From Ahniella affigens (GTDB lineage: Bacteria > Pseudomonadota > Gammaproteobacteria > Xanthomonadales > Ahniellaceae): a DNA stretch of 64,000 nt. The notes under the pieces were generated by a model that saw nothing but the letters and a program-made list of their open reading frames with translations, did no database searches and was not told where the DNA came from. The stretch is taken from positions 2,232,001 through 2,296,000 of the forward strand of contig NZ_CP027860.1 in NCBI RefSeq assembly GCF_003015185.1, read 5' to 3'. Positions 36,091 to 44,343 of the stretch are shown here, one piece after another. Position numbers and translations under genes: made by a program. Every line of letters starts with the position of its first letter. Position 1 is the stretch's first letter.

Positions 36091-36666
36091 TCATTTTCGC
36101 CGCTTCGCGCTCTTTCGCCGAGGGGATGCTCTCGAATCGCGCGGCGAAGACGGAATCGCGTCAGCATCGCAGGGCATCAAGTATCGTTGCACTGACCGGG
36201 CATCCCGCAGCCCCATTGAGGTGGCCAGCGTGCGCGCATGTAAGGCATGGATCTGACCTAACGCGTGCCCCAAGGTGGCGCGCGCCTGCCGAATATTTAG
36301 CGGCTCGGCCAGTCCCGCTGCCTCGCCAGCCTTTCTCAGGATGCGCCAAATGGAGATGCGGGAGAGAGAGCCCCCGGATCGGCTCCGAAAAAACAGGCTA
36401 CGTGGCCGAACTGGATCAGCGAGCGCCCGCCAAGCGCTAGAGCGCTCGGTTCGAAGGGGTAGCCAATCGCCAGAAGTGCTACGTCGAATTCGGCCAAGCG
36501 ACAAATCGACGTCTTGCTGCTGAAGTGCTGCGACCTCGCCAGCGCGGAAACCATTGAGAACTACGGCCTCAAATGCGGCGATCGACTGTTCGCTGAATCC
36601 CTGCAATGCAAGGATGCGTGACAGTCCAGCAAACGGTGCTGGCAATTTCAAGGGAGCGTTTCGCAT
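36091..36666 (-). CDS. Short degenerate tyrosine-recombinase-like protein
   Basis: 191 residues from ATG 36666. The fold signature is that of the catalytic domain of tyrosine recombinases without the N-terminal arm domain: NGFRAGEVAALQQQDVDL around the first catalytic Arg, LNIRQARATLGHAL where HxxR is expected, and LRDARSVQRYLM with a Tyr at the nucleophile position. The box-II His is absent and LGH is MGL, so catalysis is doubtful. It is divergent from the cytosine methyltransferase with inverted repeats in between, so it may be a DNA-binding regulator of that gene. A basic tail (RRKSAKRRK) follows. Confidence 0.6.
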   Translation of the reverse strand: MRNAPLKLPAPFAGLSRILALQGFSEQSIAAFEAVVLNGFRAGEVAALQQQDVDLSLGRIRRSTSGDWLPLRTERSSAWRALADPVRPRSLFFRSRSGGSLSRISIWRILRKAGEAAGLAEPLNIRQARATLGHALGQIHALHARTLATSMGLRDARSVQRYLMPCDADAIPSSPRDSRASPRRKSAKRRK

Positions 36667-36674
36667 GTTGCTAA

Positions 36675-36700
36675 TGTAACATAAATGCAGTAACGTTACA
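36675..36700. promoter_or_regulatory. Inverted repeats between recombinase-like gene and methyltransferase
   Basis: TGTAAC (36675-36680) and GTTACA (36695-36700) form an inverted repeat with a 14-bp centre. A 10-bp palindrome GTAACGTTAC (36690-36699) overlaps it. It is placed to control both divergent genes. Confidence 0.5.
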
Positions 36701-36732
36701 CTAGTCAAAAGGAACTACGAAGGTATCGGGGT

Positions 36733-37695
36733 ATGGCACGGCGAAAGACCATTAAAGTTGGCGACCTATTCGCAGGAGCGGGCCTCTTCAGCCAAGCGTT
36801 CAATGAGGCAGGAGGGAATTTGAAGTTTGCGATCGAGCTCGACCCTTTGGCCGCGAGTTCCTATGCCCGAAACGTCGGAACCGAGATCAAGACCGGTTCG
36901 GTTGTGAGCCAAAAGGTCTTCCCGGCTTGCGACGTTATCGTCGCCGGCCCACCTTGTCAGGGGTTTAGCACGCTCGGTCGACGCGATCCGAAAGATGTTC
37001 GGAATAGCCTGTGCCTAGTCGTCCCGCAGTGGGCAGAACGCTGCCGTGCACAAGTTGTGGTCGTCGAAAACGTGCCTCCGTTTTTGGCGTCTCCGTCATG
37101 GAAATTGATGCGTGACGCATTTGAGGCTCGTCAGTATGAAGTCGCCACTTGGACTTTGGATGCAGTTGACTTTGGCGTGCCGCAACGTCGACGGCGATCA
37201 TTCACGATCGCTTCGAAAATCGGACTTCCGGAACCGCCCAAGCCTGTCCAAGCGACGACAATTGCTCATGTTTTCAAAAGGCTTCGACGCAATGATCCGA
37301 TGCATGTTTGGCCGGAAGGCTCGGACTTGATGAAACACCGACTCGCGCTGCTTCCCGAGAATGGAGACCGTCGCGATCTACTTTTGGCTTCCCCTGAACT
37401 GTGTCCACCCTCATGGTGGAAGATCGGATGTCAAGCGACGGACGTCTGGGGTCGCATGAAGTTGAACGCACCCGCCAACACTCTGCGCTGTGACTTTCAG
37501 AATCCGTCCAAGGGTCGTTATGTGCACCCAACAGAAAGTCGCGTGATCTCGCTTCGGGAAGGCGCTCGCCTCCAACAGATTCCAGACTCCTGGGTGCTCA
37601 ATGGCCACCGAACAGCGATTACGCGCCAGATTGGCAACGGCGTGCCGCTTGGTCTGGGCCGGGCAATAGCGCAACAGGTCATGAACTTGTTCTAA
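36733..37695 (+). CDS. DNA cytosine-5 methyltransferase
   Basis: A 320-residue C5-MTase with all landmark motifs in order: motif I VGDLFAGAGLFSQAF for AdoMet, motif IV GPPCQGFSTLG with catalytic Cys75, motif VI ENVPPF (112-117), motif VIII QRRRR (151-155) and the C-terminal GNGVPLGLGRAIAQQV. It methylates cytosine within a short target; the variable region between VIII and IX is short and the specificity is unknown. It is convergent with a GHKL-ATPase/nuclease gene 36 bp away and divergent from the recombinase-like gene. This looks like the modification enzyme of a restriction system. Confidence 0.93.
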   Translation: MARRKTIKVGDLFAGAGLFSQAFNEAGGNLKFAIELDPLAASSYARNVGTEIKTGSVVSQKVFPACDVIVAGPPCQGFSTLGRRDPKDVRNSLCLVVPQWAERCRAQVVVVENVPPFLASPSWKLMRDAFEARQYEVATWTLDAVDFGVPQRRRRSFTIASKIGLPEPPKPVQATTIAHVFKRLRRNDPMHVWPEGSDLMKHRLALLPENGDRRDLLLASPELCPPSWWKIGCQATDVWGRMKLNAPANTLRCDFQNPSKGRYVHPTESRVISLREGARLQQIPDSWVLNGHRTAITRQIGNGVPLGLGRAIAQQVMNLF

Positions 37696-37731
37696 GTCCC
37701 GCAGCGAGATATCCCGGTCCGCTGGCGCGAA

Positions 37732-39867
37732 CTATGTAGCATCCGTTCCAGGTGTGACTTGTTCGTCGTCCCTTTCATCACGCTCAAGGGCTTCAATGGC
37801 ACCCAGGTGAATCGCTCTGGCGCGCTCGATCAAGTCGATCAAGCCAATGACCTCCCATTCTTCGCTTGGGCCGCGCTTCTTGATCTCTCGAAGCAAGCGC
37901 TTGCTGCCTTCCGCGCGCGAATTGGAATCTGGCATCGCACCAATGAGTATCCCGGTGACAGACACTGGTTTACCGGGGTACTCGGTTTCCAGGAAATCGT
38001 TAACCTTGCTGAGGTAGCTCTTAAGCTGTTCAAGATGTTCATAGGCGAGTGGCAGGCTCGGGGATTTCAGCTCGACCACTACGACATTTCGCGGGTCGGT
38101 ACCGGTCCCGAGTAAGAACACCAGATCAGGCCGCTTCAAGTCTTGAATGGAGCTACTGACGTCGGCATGGCAGTCGATACTCAGGCACTGGGCAATCTTG
38201 GATACGACTTTGCTCATATCCATATCACTGACAATCGGGCGAATCCACTCGGGTCGAACCAACCAGGGCTGCGCTTTGAATAGTTCGTGAAGTTGTTTCT
38301 CTGAGCCAATTTTCCGCCAGTGCTCGGCCCCCTCGATTTCGAGCGCGATCAATGCTCTGATTCCATCCCGTCTGGCGCGATAGAGTTTAAGCGCATCGCT
38401 CTTCTCAATCGCCGCCAATTCCCGTAGCTCCTTTGCAACACGCCCAATCGTTTCGGGGTGGGTACCGAGCTCGCTCAATCGAAGGAGAACTTCGGTCGCG
38501 TTGGCTGCATTCAGTACCAAGGGTACGATCGTCCGGAATTCCTCACTGTCAACACCGTGCCTGGCCGCCATTGTCGTGATCAGCTTCTTCGTAGCCGAGC
38601 GCGTTCGTGAGGGGAGCTGCGCGGCAATCTTGGAAAGCATTTGAGAATTCGGGTTGGAGTCAATCTCGGTTTCGGCCTGTTTGTCCCGAAACTTGGAGTG
38701 AGCCGCGATGGCTGCCTTCATGATTTCGGTGATCAGTCCCAGGAATTTCTCGACCAATTCGCTGTCCTGACGGAGGTTGGTACGATTCGTGTTGATGATG
38801 TCTACACCAAATCGATCAAGGTCGTCCGCGACGACGATGCACTCCATGTACGACTGAGCATGGAAATTGTGCATACCGGTCGGCAAGTCAAGCAGGGTCG
38901 GTCCGGCGGCCAAGCGGCCATTGCAGTAAATGCGAGCGCCGCGTTTTGCTGCGGGCAAGTGAGAGCCCATGCGTCGAAATTTGACTTGGTACTTGAATTC
39001 AAGCGGTGCCATCAGGTCAATAGATACCGTGGCCGTCGAAAAGCCTTCAGCGTCACCACCGACCGGGTGAATGAACTCGTAGTCTGCGGCTGGCAATTCC
39101 ACGGGCTCACCATTCAGCCTGATATCGAACTCTGTCGCCGGAATTCCGAAGAACGCTTCTGCGATCGTGTTGCGGATGCTGTCAACATTGTTCCTGACCG
39201 CATCGCACTTGAGCCCACTGAGCTCGACCTGGGTGTACTGCAGTGATGGCGGAAGGCCATCAATATATTGGGCGGGCAATTGGGTAGCCGTCAAGTTAGT
39301 CGCTTTCGCCAACTTCGCAAAGTGCATCTCGAACCGGGTGGCGAAGTCTTGCCCCGCACGTTTGGTCTCGATTGTCACGCACTCGGCTGAACCAAATCCC
39401 GCAAGCTTCCCCAGGCCTTTACGTCCCATCGCGTACCGCTTGCTGGTTTCCGTTCGGACGTTTGTTTCCAGGCCGGCGGCGTCCAGTCGTCGCTTTCGAT
39501 TGATTGGCAGGAAAATCTGCTCGATCTGAGCAGGCGTCATGCCATGTCCCTTATCCCGAATCGTGACCTTGATTGCTTCCGGCAGGGCCATCAGCAGCAC
39601 ACGCGATCGGTGATGCGCGACGTCATTGCCGGCAGGGTCTGTATCCGATTCGGACGCCGACTTGGCTGAATCTCGGACACGCTTTCTCGCCACAGCAATG
39701 TCTTCGACGGGAACAGTAATCTCGACAATAGGCGACTCTGCGTCATAGGCATTTGCGACAAATTCCACCAGACACTTTCCCAATGTGGTGTACATATTGA
39801 TGCCCAATGCTTCCAGCATGCCACCCTGAATACTCATCGTGAATGCGTCGGGACGAGACAATGGCAT
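37732..39867 (-). CDS. GHKL-ATPase with C-terminal nuclease-like domain (MORC-type restriction protein)
   Basis: About 711 residues from ATG 39867; the open frame begins 28 codons earlier, but the family usually starts MPLSRPDAFTMSIQGGMLE. The N-terminal GHKL/HSP90 ATPase has the N-box EFVANAYDA, the DxGxG box RDKGHGMT and the glycine lid MGRKGLGKLAGF. The C-terminus has RPDLVFLL and VVVVELKSPSLPLAYEHLEQLKSYL, the D...ExK-...Q pattern of restriction-fold (Shedu/DUF4263-like) nucleases. Bacterial MORC/MutL-like ATPases next to C5-methyltransferases are described in restriction-modification loci. Here it should be the restriction component, using ATP to scan or switch. It is convergent with the methyltransferase. 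Confidence 0.82.
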   Translation of the reverse strand: MPLSRPDAFTMSIQGGMLEALGINMYTTLGKCLVEFVANAYDAESPIVEITVPVEDIAVARKRVRDSAKSASESDTDPAGNDVAHHRSRVLLMALPEAIKVTIRDKGHGMTPAQIEQIFLPINRKRRLDAAGLETNVRTETSKRYAMGRKGLGKLAGFGSAECVTIETKRAGQDFATRFEMHFAKLAKATNLTATQLPAQYIDGLPPSLQYTQVELSGLKCDAVRNNVDSIRNTIAEAFFGIPATEFDIRLNGEPVELPAADYEFIHPVGGDAEGFSTATVSIDLMAPLEFKYQVKFRRMGSHLPAAKRGARIYCNGRLAAGPTLLDLPTGMHNFHAQSYMECIVVADDLDRFGVDIINTNRTNLRQDSELVEKFLGLITEIMKAAIAAHSKFRDKQAETEIDSNPNSQMLSKIAAQLPSRTRSATKKLITTMAARHGVDSEEFRTIVPLVLNAANATEVLLRLSELGTHPETIGRVAKELRELAAIEKSDALKLYRARRDGIRALIALEIEGAEHWRKIGSEKQLHELFKAQPWLVRPEWIRPIVSDMDMSKVVSKIAQCLSIDCHADVSSSIQDLKRPDLVFLLGTGTDPRNVVVVELKSPSLPLAYEHLEQLKSYLSKVNDFLETEYPGKPVSVTGILIGAMPDSNSRAEGSKRLLREIKKRGPSEEWEVIGLIDLIERARAIHLGAIEALERDERDDEQVTPGTDAT

Positions 39868-40118
39868 AGGCCCTCCAAGTAGCCACGCTAGTGTGGCAAC
39901 AAGTGTCAAACAGAACAAGGCGGACGTCGCTGCGGTTAGCTGGCTGTCCACGGACTCGGAGGTTCGAGAGCACCTCGGTCAACTATTTGACTTGGAACAA
40001 CTTGGTGCGTCTGGGCCATGGGTATGCGCTGTTGCCGCCACTGCGCATATATGATCTCTGAGATGGCGTTCCTGAGAGCCATCATTGAATTCAGATCGGC
40101 TTAGACTTGGTACTCGAC

Positions 40119-40292
40119 ATGACAAAGCCATTTTGGACTGTTCCAACCGATTCGGAATCTGCGCTCGGACTGCAGTTACTGACCTGGCCAGCGATCCGCG
40201 TAGTGCTAGACCGCTTGGACCTGTCGGACCGTTCCTTTCCGCATAAAGCTCGTCGTGCTTTTTCGCGTTTTCGACTCGAGGTGCAGCGATGA
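40119..40292 (+). CDS. Possible small protein in a 0.7 kb gap
   Basis: A 57-codon frame (MTKPFWTVPTDSESALGLQ) inside the 39868-40600 gap. No strong ribosome-binding site and no known relatives; it may be chance. The rest of the gap (39868-40118 and 40293-40600) holds no gene I can support; its right end has the promoter and GGAGG site of the 40601 gene. Confidence 0.25.
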   Translation: MTKPFWTVPTDSESALGLQLLTWPAIRVVLDRLDLSDRSFPHKARRAFSRFRLEVQR

Positions 40293-40600
40293 AAGCCTAC
40301 GACGCTTCGTCTAGTATCGGTTGCCATTTCATTTCTTCGTCTTACTCGTAGGAAACTCCTTTAAGCAGACTTATCTCACGCCAAAATACACGGCCAGTTC
40401 AGGTCCGGGGTTTGACTCGATACTCGGATGAACCTCGGCATGCGCGGTCCATCAAAGATCGCGCCATTAAGTCATGCCAGCCGCCCCGAAGCGTCCCTGG
40501 GTCTGGCATTGCGGGGGATTGGCCATCAATTGACGGAGGCTCGCGATCCAGATATACATTGCAACAAATCCGCATTCGCGGTTACTTGGAGGGTAAACCA

Positions 40601-41101
40601 ATGAAGCAAATTCTGTTGCTGGCAGCTATAATCTTGGGTCAAGTCGGTTCTGCGGCGGCCGCGCCAGTGAAGGCCGATGCCCACAGTTTTCAAGAATTGT
40701 TTGAAATGCTGTCTCCGAACAAGACCGATGCTAAGCAACTCGCCGCTGCAAACGAGCTGGCGATGAAAGCGTTTCCACAATCCGTGGATTCGGCATCAGC
40801 GCTGCTCGACAATCTGGAAACGTTTAAAGTCAAGTTGGACAAGGTTTCGCTCTCTGAATCGTTTGGCGAGACGTCCGGCTTTGCCGAGTCGATGTCTGGC
40901 GAGAATTTCATCGCTCGCAATGCCGAGACGGCCATAGAGACTCTGTTGCAGAAGTCCGACGCCATGAAGGCCTTTATGGAGGTTTGCGGCGTGGTGGAGT
41001 CGGGCGGCAACTATTATCAGGTGTGCACGCGCTACGAGTGGCAGAATGGCAAGTGGGTTGCCGTGCGCTGGACGGTGACGCCGGTAACATCTGAGCCTTA
41101 G
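40601..41101 (+). CDS. Exported protein of unknown function
   Basis: A 166-residue exported protein. ATG 40601 follows TTGGAGGGTAAACC; a longer open frame upstream has no signal-peptide character. The signal peptide is KQILLLAAIILGQVGSAAAA. The mature part is helical (LAAANELAMKAFPQSVDSAS, FIARNAETAIETLLQKSDAM) and ends with a possible disulfide pair (VCGVVESGG and QVCTRYEWQNG) and aromatic residues. No known family. It stands alone and is followed by a strong terminator, so it is expressed as a single gene. Confidence 0.7.
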   Translation: MKQILLLAAIILGQVGSAAAAPVKADAHSFQELFEMLSPNKTDAKQLAAANELAMKAFPQSVDSASALLDNLETFKVKLDKVSLSESFGETSGFAESMSGENFIARNAETAIETLLQKSDAMKAFMEVCGVVESGGNYYQVCTRYEWQNGKWVAVRWTVTPVTSEP

Positions 41102-41124
41102 TCCGCTCGCTTGAACCCAAACAA

Positions 41125-41174
41125 AAGCGATGCCGCGGGAGTTTCTCCCGACTTCTCCGGTGGCATCGTTTTTT
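41125..41174 (+). terminator. Strong rho-independent terminator
   Basis: CGATGCC (41128-41134) pairs with GGCATCG (41162-41168) and is followed by six T. An inner GCGGGAG / CTCCCG hairpin completes a long stem. It ends the 40601 gene. The rest of the gap to 41435 shows nothing else. Confidence 0.85.
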
Positions 41175-41435
41175 GGGTGCAACCACTGTGAGCAATCGAT
41201 AGACCGACAGCCATGAATGATCTTCAACGCCAAAAGAGTCTCTGTACAAGTTAAGAGGCGATGCGTGCCATGGGTGGCTCGCCCTGAATCAAGCACGCAA
41301 GTAATTGGTTCTGGATTACTGAGTCCAGGCACGTGCCGGAGTCAGTCCGATTCTGAAAGTTCAGGATGGACCTATTCAGACCCTAAGGTTAAGGCGATCG
41401 TTCTGATGCTCCAGTGGGCACTCTTGCGGCGAGAT

Positions 41436-42554
41436 TCAGTCTAGCAATGGTGGGGGCGTTTGCTGTGCTTCGGCGTTCGGCGAGGTGCCCAATAGGGTTG
41501 CGCTGCGACTGCTGAGCAGCGACCCAGCCTGGAAGTAGCCGATGACCGTAGCTACGCTGCGGTGCTCGGTCATCGCCATGACCTCGCCAAGCGGCACGCC
41601 TTGCCGACCTGCTTCGGTCACAAACCCCGACCTCAAACTATGTGCAGCCCAGTCGCCAGACAGCCCGGCCAACGCGGCGCGCCGCTTAACGATTCGCGCC
41701 ACCTCGTCGCCGGTGATGCCGCGCTTTCCGATGTGCCCACCTCGCTGGAGCCGGCGGAAGAGGGGGCCCTCGGTGAGCTTGGCCTCGGTCAGCCAAACCT
41801 GGAGTGCACTTATCACGGGACCGCGCAATGGTTTCTCCCGGCGCGTGCCGCTGTCGTCCGTCTTGGTGGTCCCGAGCGCATAGACCCACGTCATATCATC
41901 GAGGCGTCGCAAATCTTCAACCTGGAAACTGGCAACTTCCGAACGCCGCCGCCCCCCGCCACTCCAAGTGAGCAACAGCAGCGCCCGATCTCGGAGACCG
42001 CACAGGCCATCGGTGCAAGTTGCCAGCATCGCCTCGAGCGGCTCACGCACGGCCGCGGTCTTCTTGCTCACGGTGACACCGCGGCGGACTTGAGCCGAGC
42101 GTGCTTTGGACAACAATGTCGCAACGCGGGCGTCGTCGGTTGCGGCTGGCCAGCCTCGCGATTTGTGCCAACGTGCAAGGACGGCCAAACGATGGGCCAC
42201 GGTGTTGTAGGACAGCGCTCCGATCCCGCCCTTGGCCCCGTCTGCGACCAGCGCGGCATCGAGCGCCGGCGGTAACTCATGTTGCAACCCGAGCTTCGTG
42301 CGCCGCGGCAAGTGGTCGAGGATGAACTGCACGACCACCGGCACCGGCAGTGGCTGGTTACCGAAGGGGAGGGCATAGCGCCCTTGCATCCAGGCCGCCC
42401 AATAGCGCAGTGCGCTCGCATAGCTGCGCGCTGTGTTAGTAGGCGTGCCTTCGGCAACGAATTCAGCAACGGCACGCCGGCTAGCGTTAGAGAAACCGTG
42501 CGGATCCAGCGTCGGGATTGCGTCCACGGGGCAAGGAACTGGGGTATCTTTCAT
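41436..42554 (-). CDS. Site-specific tyrosine recombinase / integrase
   Basis: A 372-residue recombinase starting at ATG 42554 (GGTGA upstream; GTG 42563 in frame is an alternative). The N-terminal SAM-like domain includes NTARSYASALRYWAAWMQ. The catalytic domain shows GGGRRRSEVASF with the first Arg, HSLRSG (H-xx-R), EHRSVATVIGYF with the second His and the Tyr nucleophile about nine residues later. It is intact at all positions. It is divergent from a KfrA-like gene across a short operator region. It probably moves or maintains this island; no att site is recognised. Confidence 0.88.
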   Translation of the reverse strand: MKDTPVPCPVDAIPTLDPHGFSNASRRAVAEFVAEGTPTNTARSYASALRYWAAWMQGRYALPFGNQPLPVPVVVQFILDHLPRRTKLGLQHELPPALDAALVADGAKGGIGALSYNTVAHRLAVLARWHKSRGWPAATDDARVATLLSKARSAQVRRGVTVSKKTAAVREPLEAMLATCTDGLCGLRDRALLLLTWSGGGRRRSEVASFQVEDLRRLDDMTWVYALGTTKTDDSGTRREKPLRGPVISALQVWLTEAKLTEGPLFRRLQRGGHIGKRGITGDEVARIVKRRAALAGLSGDWAAHSLRSGFVTEAGRQGVPLGEVMAMTEHRSVATVIGYFQAGSLLSSRSATLLGTSPNAEAQQTPPPLLD

Positions 42555-42568
42555 TACGTTCACCGTAA
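42554..42568. promoter_or_regulatory. Inverted repeat in the integrase/kfrA divergent promoter
   Basis: TTACG-N5-CGTAA is a perfect 5-bp inverted repeat overlapping the integrase start. It is a likely operator for the KfrA-like protein or the integrase itself, set within AT-rich divergent promoter DNA (42555-42641). Confidence 0.5.
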
Positions 42569-42641
42569 TAATTTTACTGTTTTGCGTTAATTAGATCGGA
42601 TAACATTTTCTTATCGTACCTAATTTGCGGGAGAGTAGGGC

Positions 42642-43526
42642 ATGACAGTCGGAGTCCCTGAGACCGAGGTATTCGCGGCCGCCGATCGCGTACTGGCGCG
42701 CGGCGAACGTCCGACCGTCGACCGCGTGCGCGCAGAACTTGGACGTGGCAGCCCAGCACGCGTGAGCCAACTTCTCGATGCGTGGTGGAATGCGCTCGCC
42801 CAGCGCATGGCCGGCCAAGCACAACTGCCCGACCTCCCCGCCGAAGTCTCCCGCGCGTTTGCCGCGGTGTGGCAAACAGCTTGCGCCGAGGGCGAGCGCG
42901 CGGCGCAAGCGGGATTGTCTGAACACCGGAGCACTTTGGACGCTCAGGTTTCGTCTGCACGAACAGCGCAGCAGCAGGCCGAGGAAGCGCGTGATCGCGC
43001 ATTGCAGGAAGCAGCGTCCGCGCGCGATGCGCACAGCCTAGTCTCCTGTCGGCTCACCGACCTGACTGCGTTGATCGAAACCCAGCGTCTGCAGATCATT
43101 GGGCTGGAACGTGAGGCGACAACGCTGCGCACAGAGGTCTCGCGGCAGACGGCGATGTTTGAGGACACGCGCAGCGCGCTAGATGCCGCACGAAGGGCCG
43201 CTGACGACGAACGCGCTCGCCTCACGGGCCATATTCAAGCCGTCGAGAATCGCGCCAACATAGAGATTGATCGCGCTCGCGAGGAAGCCAAAAACGTACG
43301 CCGCGAACTCATTGCAGCCCAACGCGCGCACCACATCAGCGCCAAGGACTTGCAAAGCACCTCATCCGCACTGCAAGCCGCCCAGAAGCGCTTGGCCGCA
43401 GCGGAGGCCCGCGCTGAAGCCTTGACCGTTCGACTGACGGCGCCGCGGACGCGCAAAGCCCCCCCACATGCCACACCGCAAGGGACGCCCCAGGCCAAAG
43501 CGAAACGCAGCCCTACCCGTGCATGA
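42642..43526 (+). CDS. KfrA-like DNA-binding coiled-coil protein
   Basis: A 294-residue protein with GCGGGAGAG upstream of the ATG. Residues 1-110 match the KfrA N-terminal DNA-binding domain (VFAAADRVLARGERPTVDRV, LGRGSPARVSQLLDAWW). Residues 110-260 are a long Ala/Glu/Arg coiled coil (LEREATTLRTEVSRQTAM). A basic Pro-rich tail follows (RTRKAPPHATPQGTPQAKAK). KfrA proteins are plasmid partition/stability regulators that bind operators and polymerise. Here, beside an integrase, it may repress the divergent promoter or organise element DNA. Confidence 0.85.
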   Translation: MTVGVPETEVFAAADRVLARGERPTVDRVRAELGRGSPARVSQLLDAWWNALAQRMAGQAQLPDLPAEVSRAFAAVWQTACAEGERAAQAGLSEHRSTLDAQVSSARTAQQQAEEARDRALQEAASARDAHSLVSCRLTDLTALIETQRLQIIGLEREATTLRTEVSRQTAMFEDTRSALDAARRAADDERARLTGHIQAVENRANIEIDRAREEAKNVRRELIAAQRAHHISAKDLQSTSSALQAAQKRLAAAEARAEALTVRLTAPRTRKAPPHATPQGTPQAKAKRSPTRA

Positions 43527-43578
43527 AGCAGACGGCGCGACGAGCTTTGGCTATGCTTCAACCTAATCAGGAATCGCC

Positions 43579-44343
43579 ATGACGACGACATCGAAGATCG
43601 AGTGGACCGAACAAACCTGGAACCCGGCAATCGGCTGCACCAAAGTCTCGCCGGGTTGCAAGCACTGTTATGCGGAGACGTTGGCCAAGCGCCTGCAGCG
43701 CATGGGTGTCGACGCCTACCGCCAGGGGTTCAAGCTAAATCTCTTGCCAGACCGCCTTGACGAACCGCGCCGGCGCAAGAAGCCCACGATCTACTTCGTC
43801 AACTCGATGAGCGATCTGTTCCATGAGCGAATTCCAGATGCTTTTATTGACCAGGTCATGAAAACCATTCGCGAAACGCCCCAGCACCGCTATCAGATTC
43901 TCACCAAGCGTGAAGCGCGGCTCGGCGCATACTTCGCTACACGATCCGTACCGGACAATGTCTGGCTCGGTGTGTCGGTGGAGAATCGGCGCCACGGCGT
44001 GCCGCGTATCGACCTTCTGCGTACGATTCCGGCGCAAATTCGCTTCCTTTCCTGCGAACCACTGCTCGAGGACCTCGGGCCATTGAACCTCGACGGCATC
44101 CACTGGGTGATCGTGGGCGGCGAGTCTGGCGCCGAGGCACGCCCAATGCACCCCGACTGGGCGCGCGCCATTCGCCGCCAATGCGAAGCACAGGGGGCGA
44201 CGTTTTTCTTCAAGCAGTGGGGTGGCTGGGGCGCGGATGGTCAGCGTCGCTCGAAGAAGGCGAACGGTCGTGAACTGGATGGTCAGCAGTGGAACGGCAT
44301 GCCAGTCACTGTTGTCGATACGACGGCGGGCGTTAGCGCATGA
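43579..44343 (+). CDS. Phage Gp37/Gp68 family (DUF5131) three-Cys protein
   Basis: A 254-residue protein of the phage Gp37/Gp68 family. The N-terminal cluster C20-x6-C27-x2-C30 (GCTKVSPGCKHCYAE) is a radical-SAM-like cysteine motif that may hold an iron-sulfur cluster. Other family marks are SKIEWTEQTWNPAIG, IYFVNSMSDLFHERIP, WLGVSVENRRHGVPRI and FKQWGGWG. Its gene overlaps the next by ATGA, the fixed pairing with a TcmP-type partner. The biochemical role is not established; association with mobile and defence regions is common. Confidence 0.9.
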   Translation: MTTTSKIEWTEQTWNPAIGCTKVSPGCKHCYAETLAKRLQRMGVDAYRQGFKLNLLPDRLDEPRRRKKPTIYFVNSMSDLFHERIPDAFIDQVMKTIRETPQHRYQILTKREARLGAYFATRSVPDNVWLGVSVENRRHGVPRIDLLRTIPAQIRFLSCEPLLEDLGPLNLDGIHWVIVGGESGAEARPMHPDWARAIRRQCEAQGATFFFKQWGGWGADGQRRSKKANGRELDGQQWNGMPVTVVDTTAGVSA

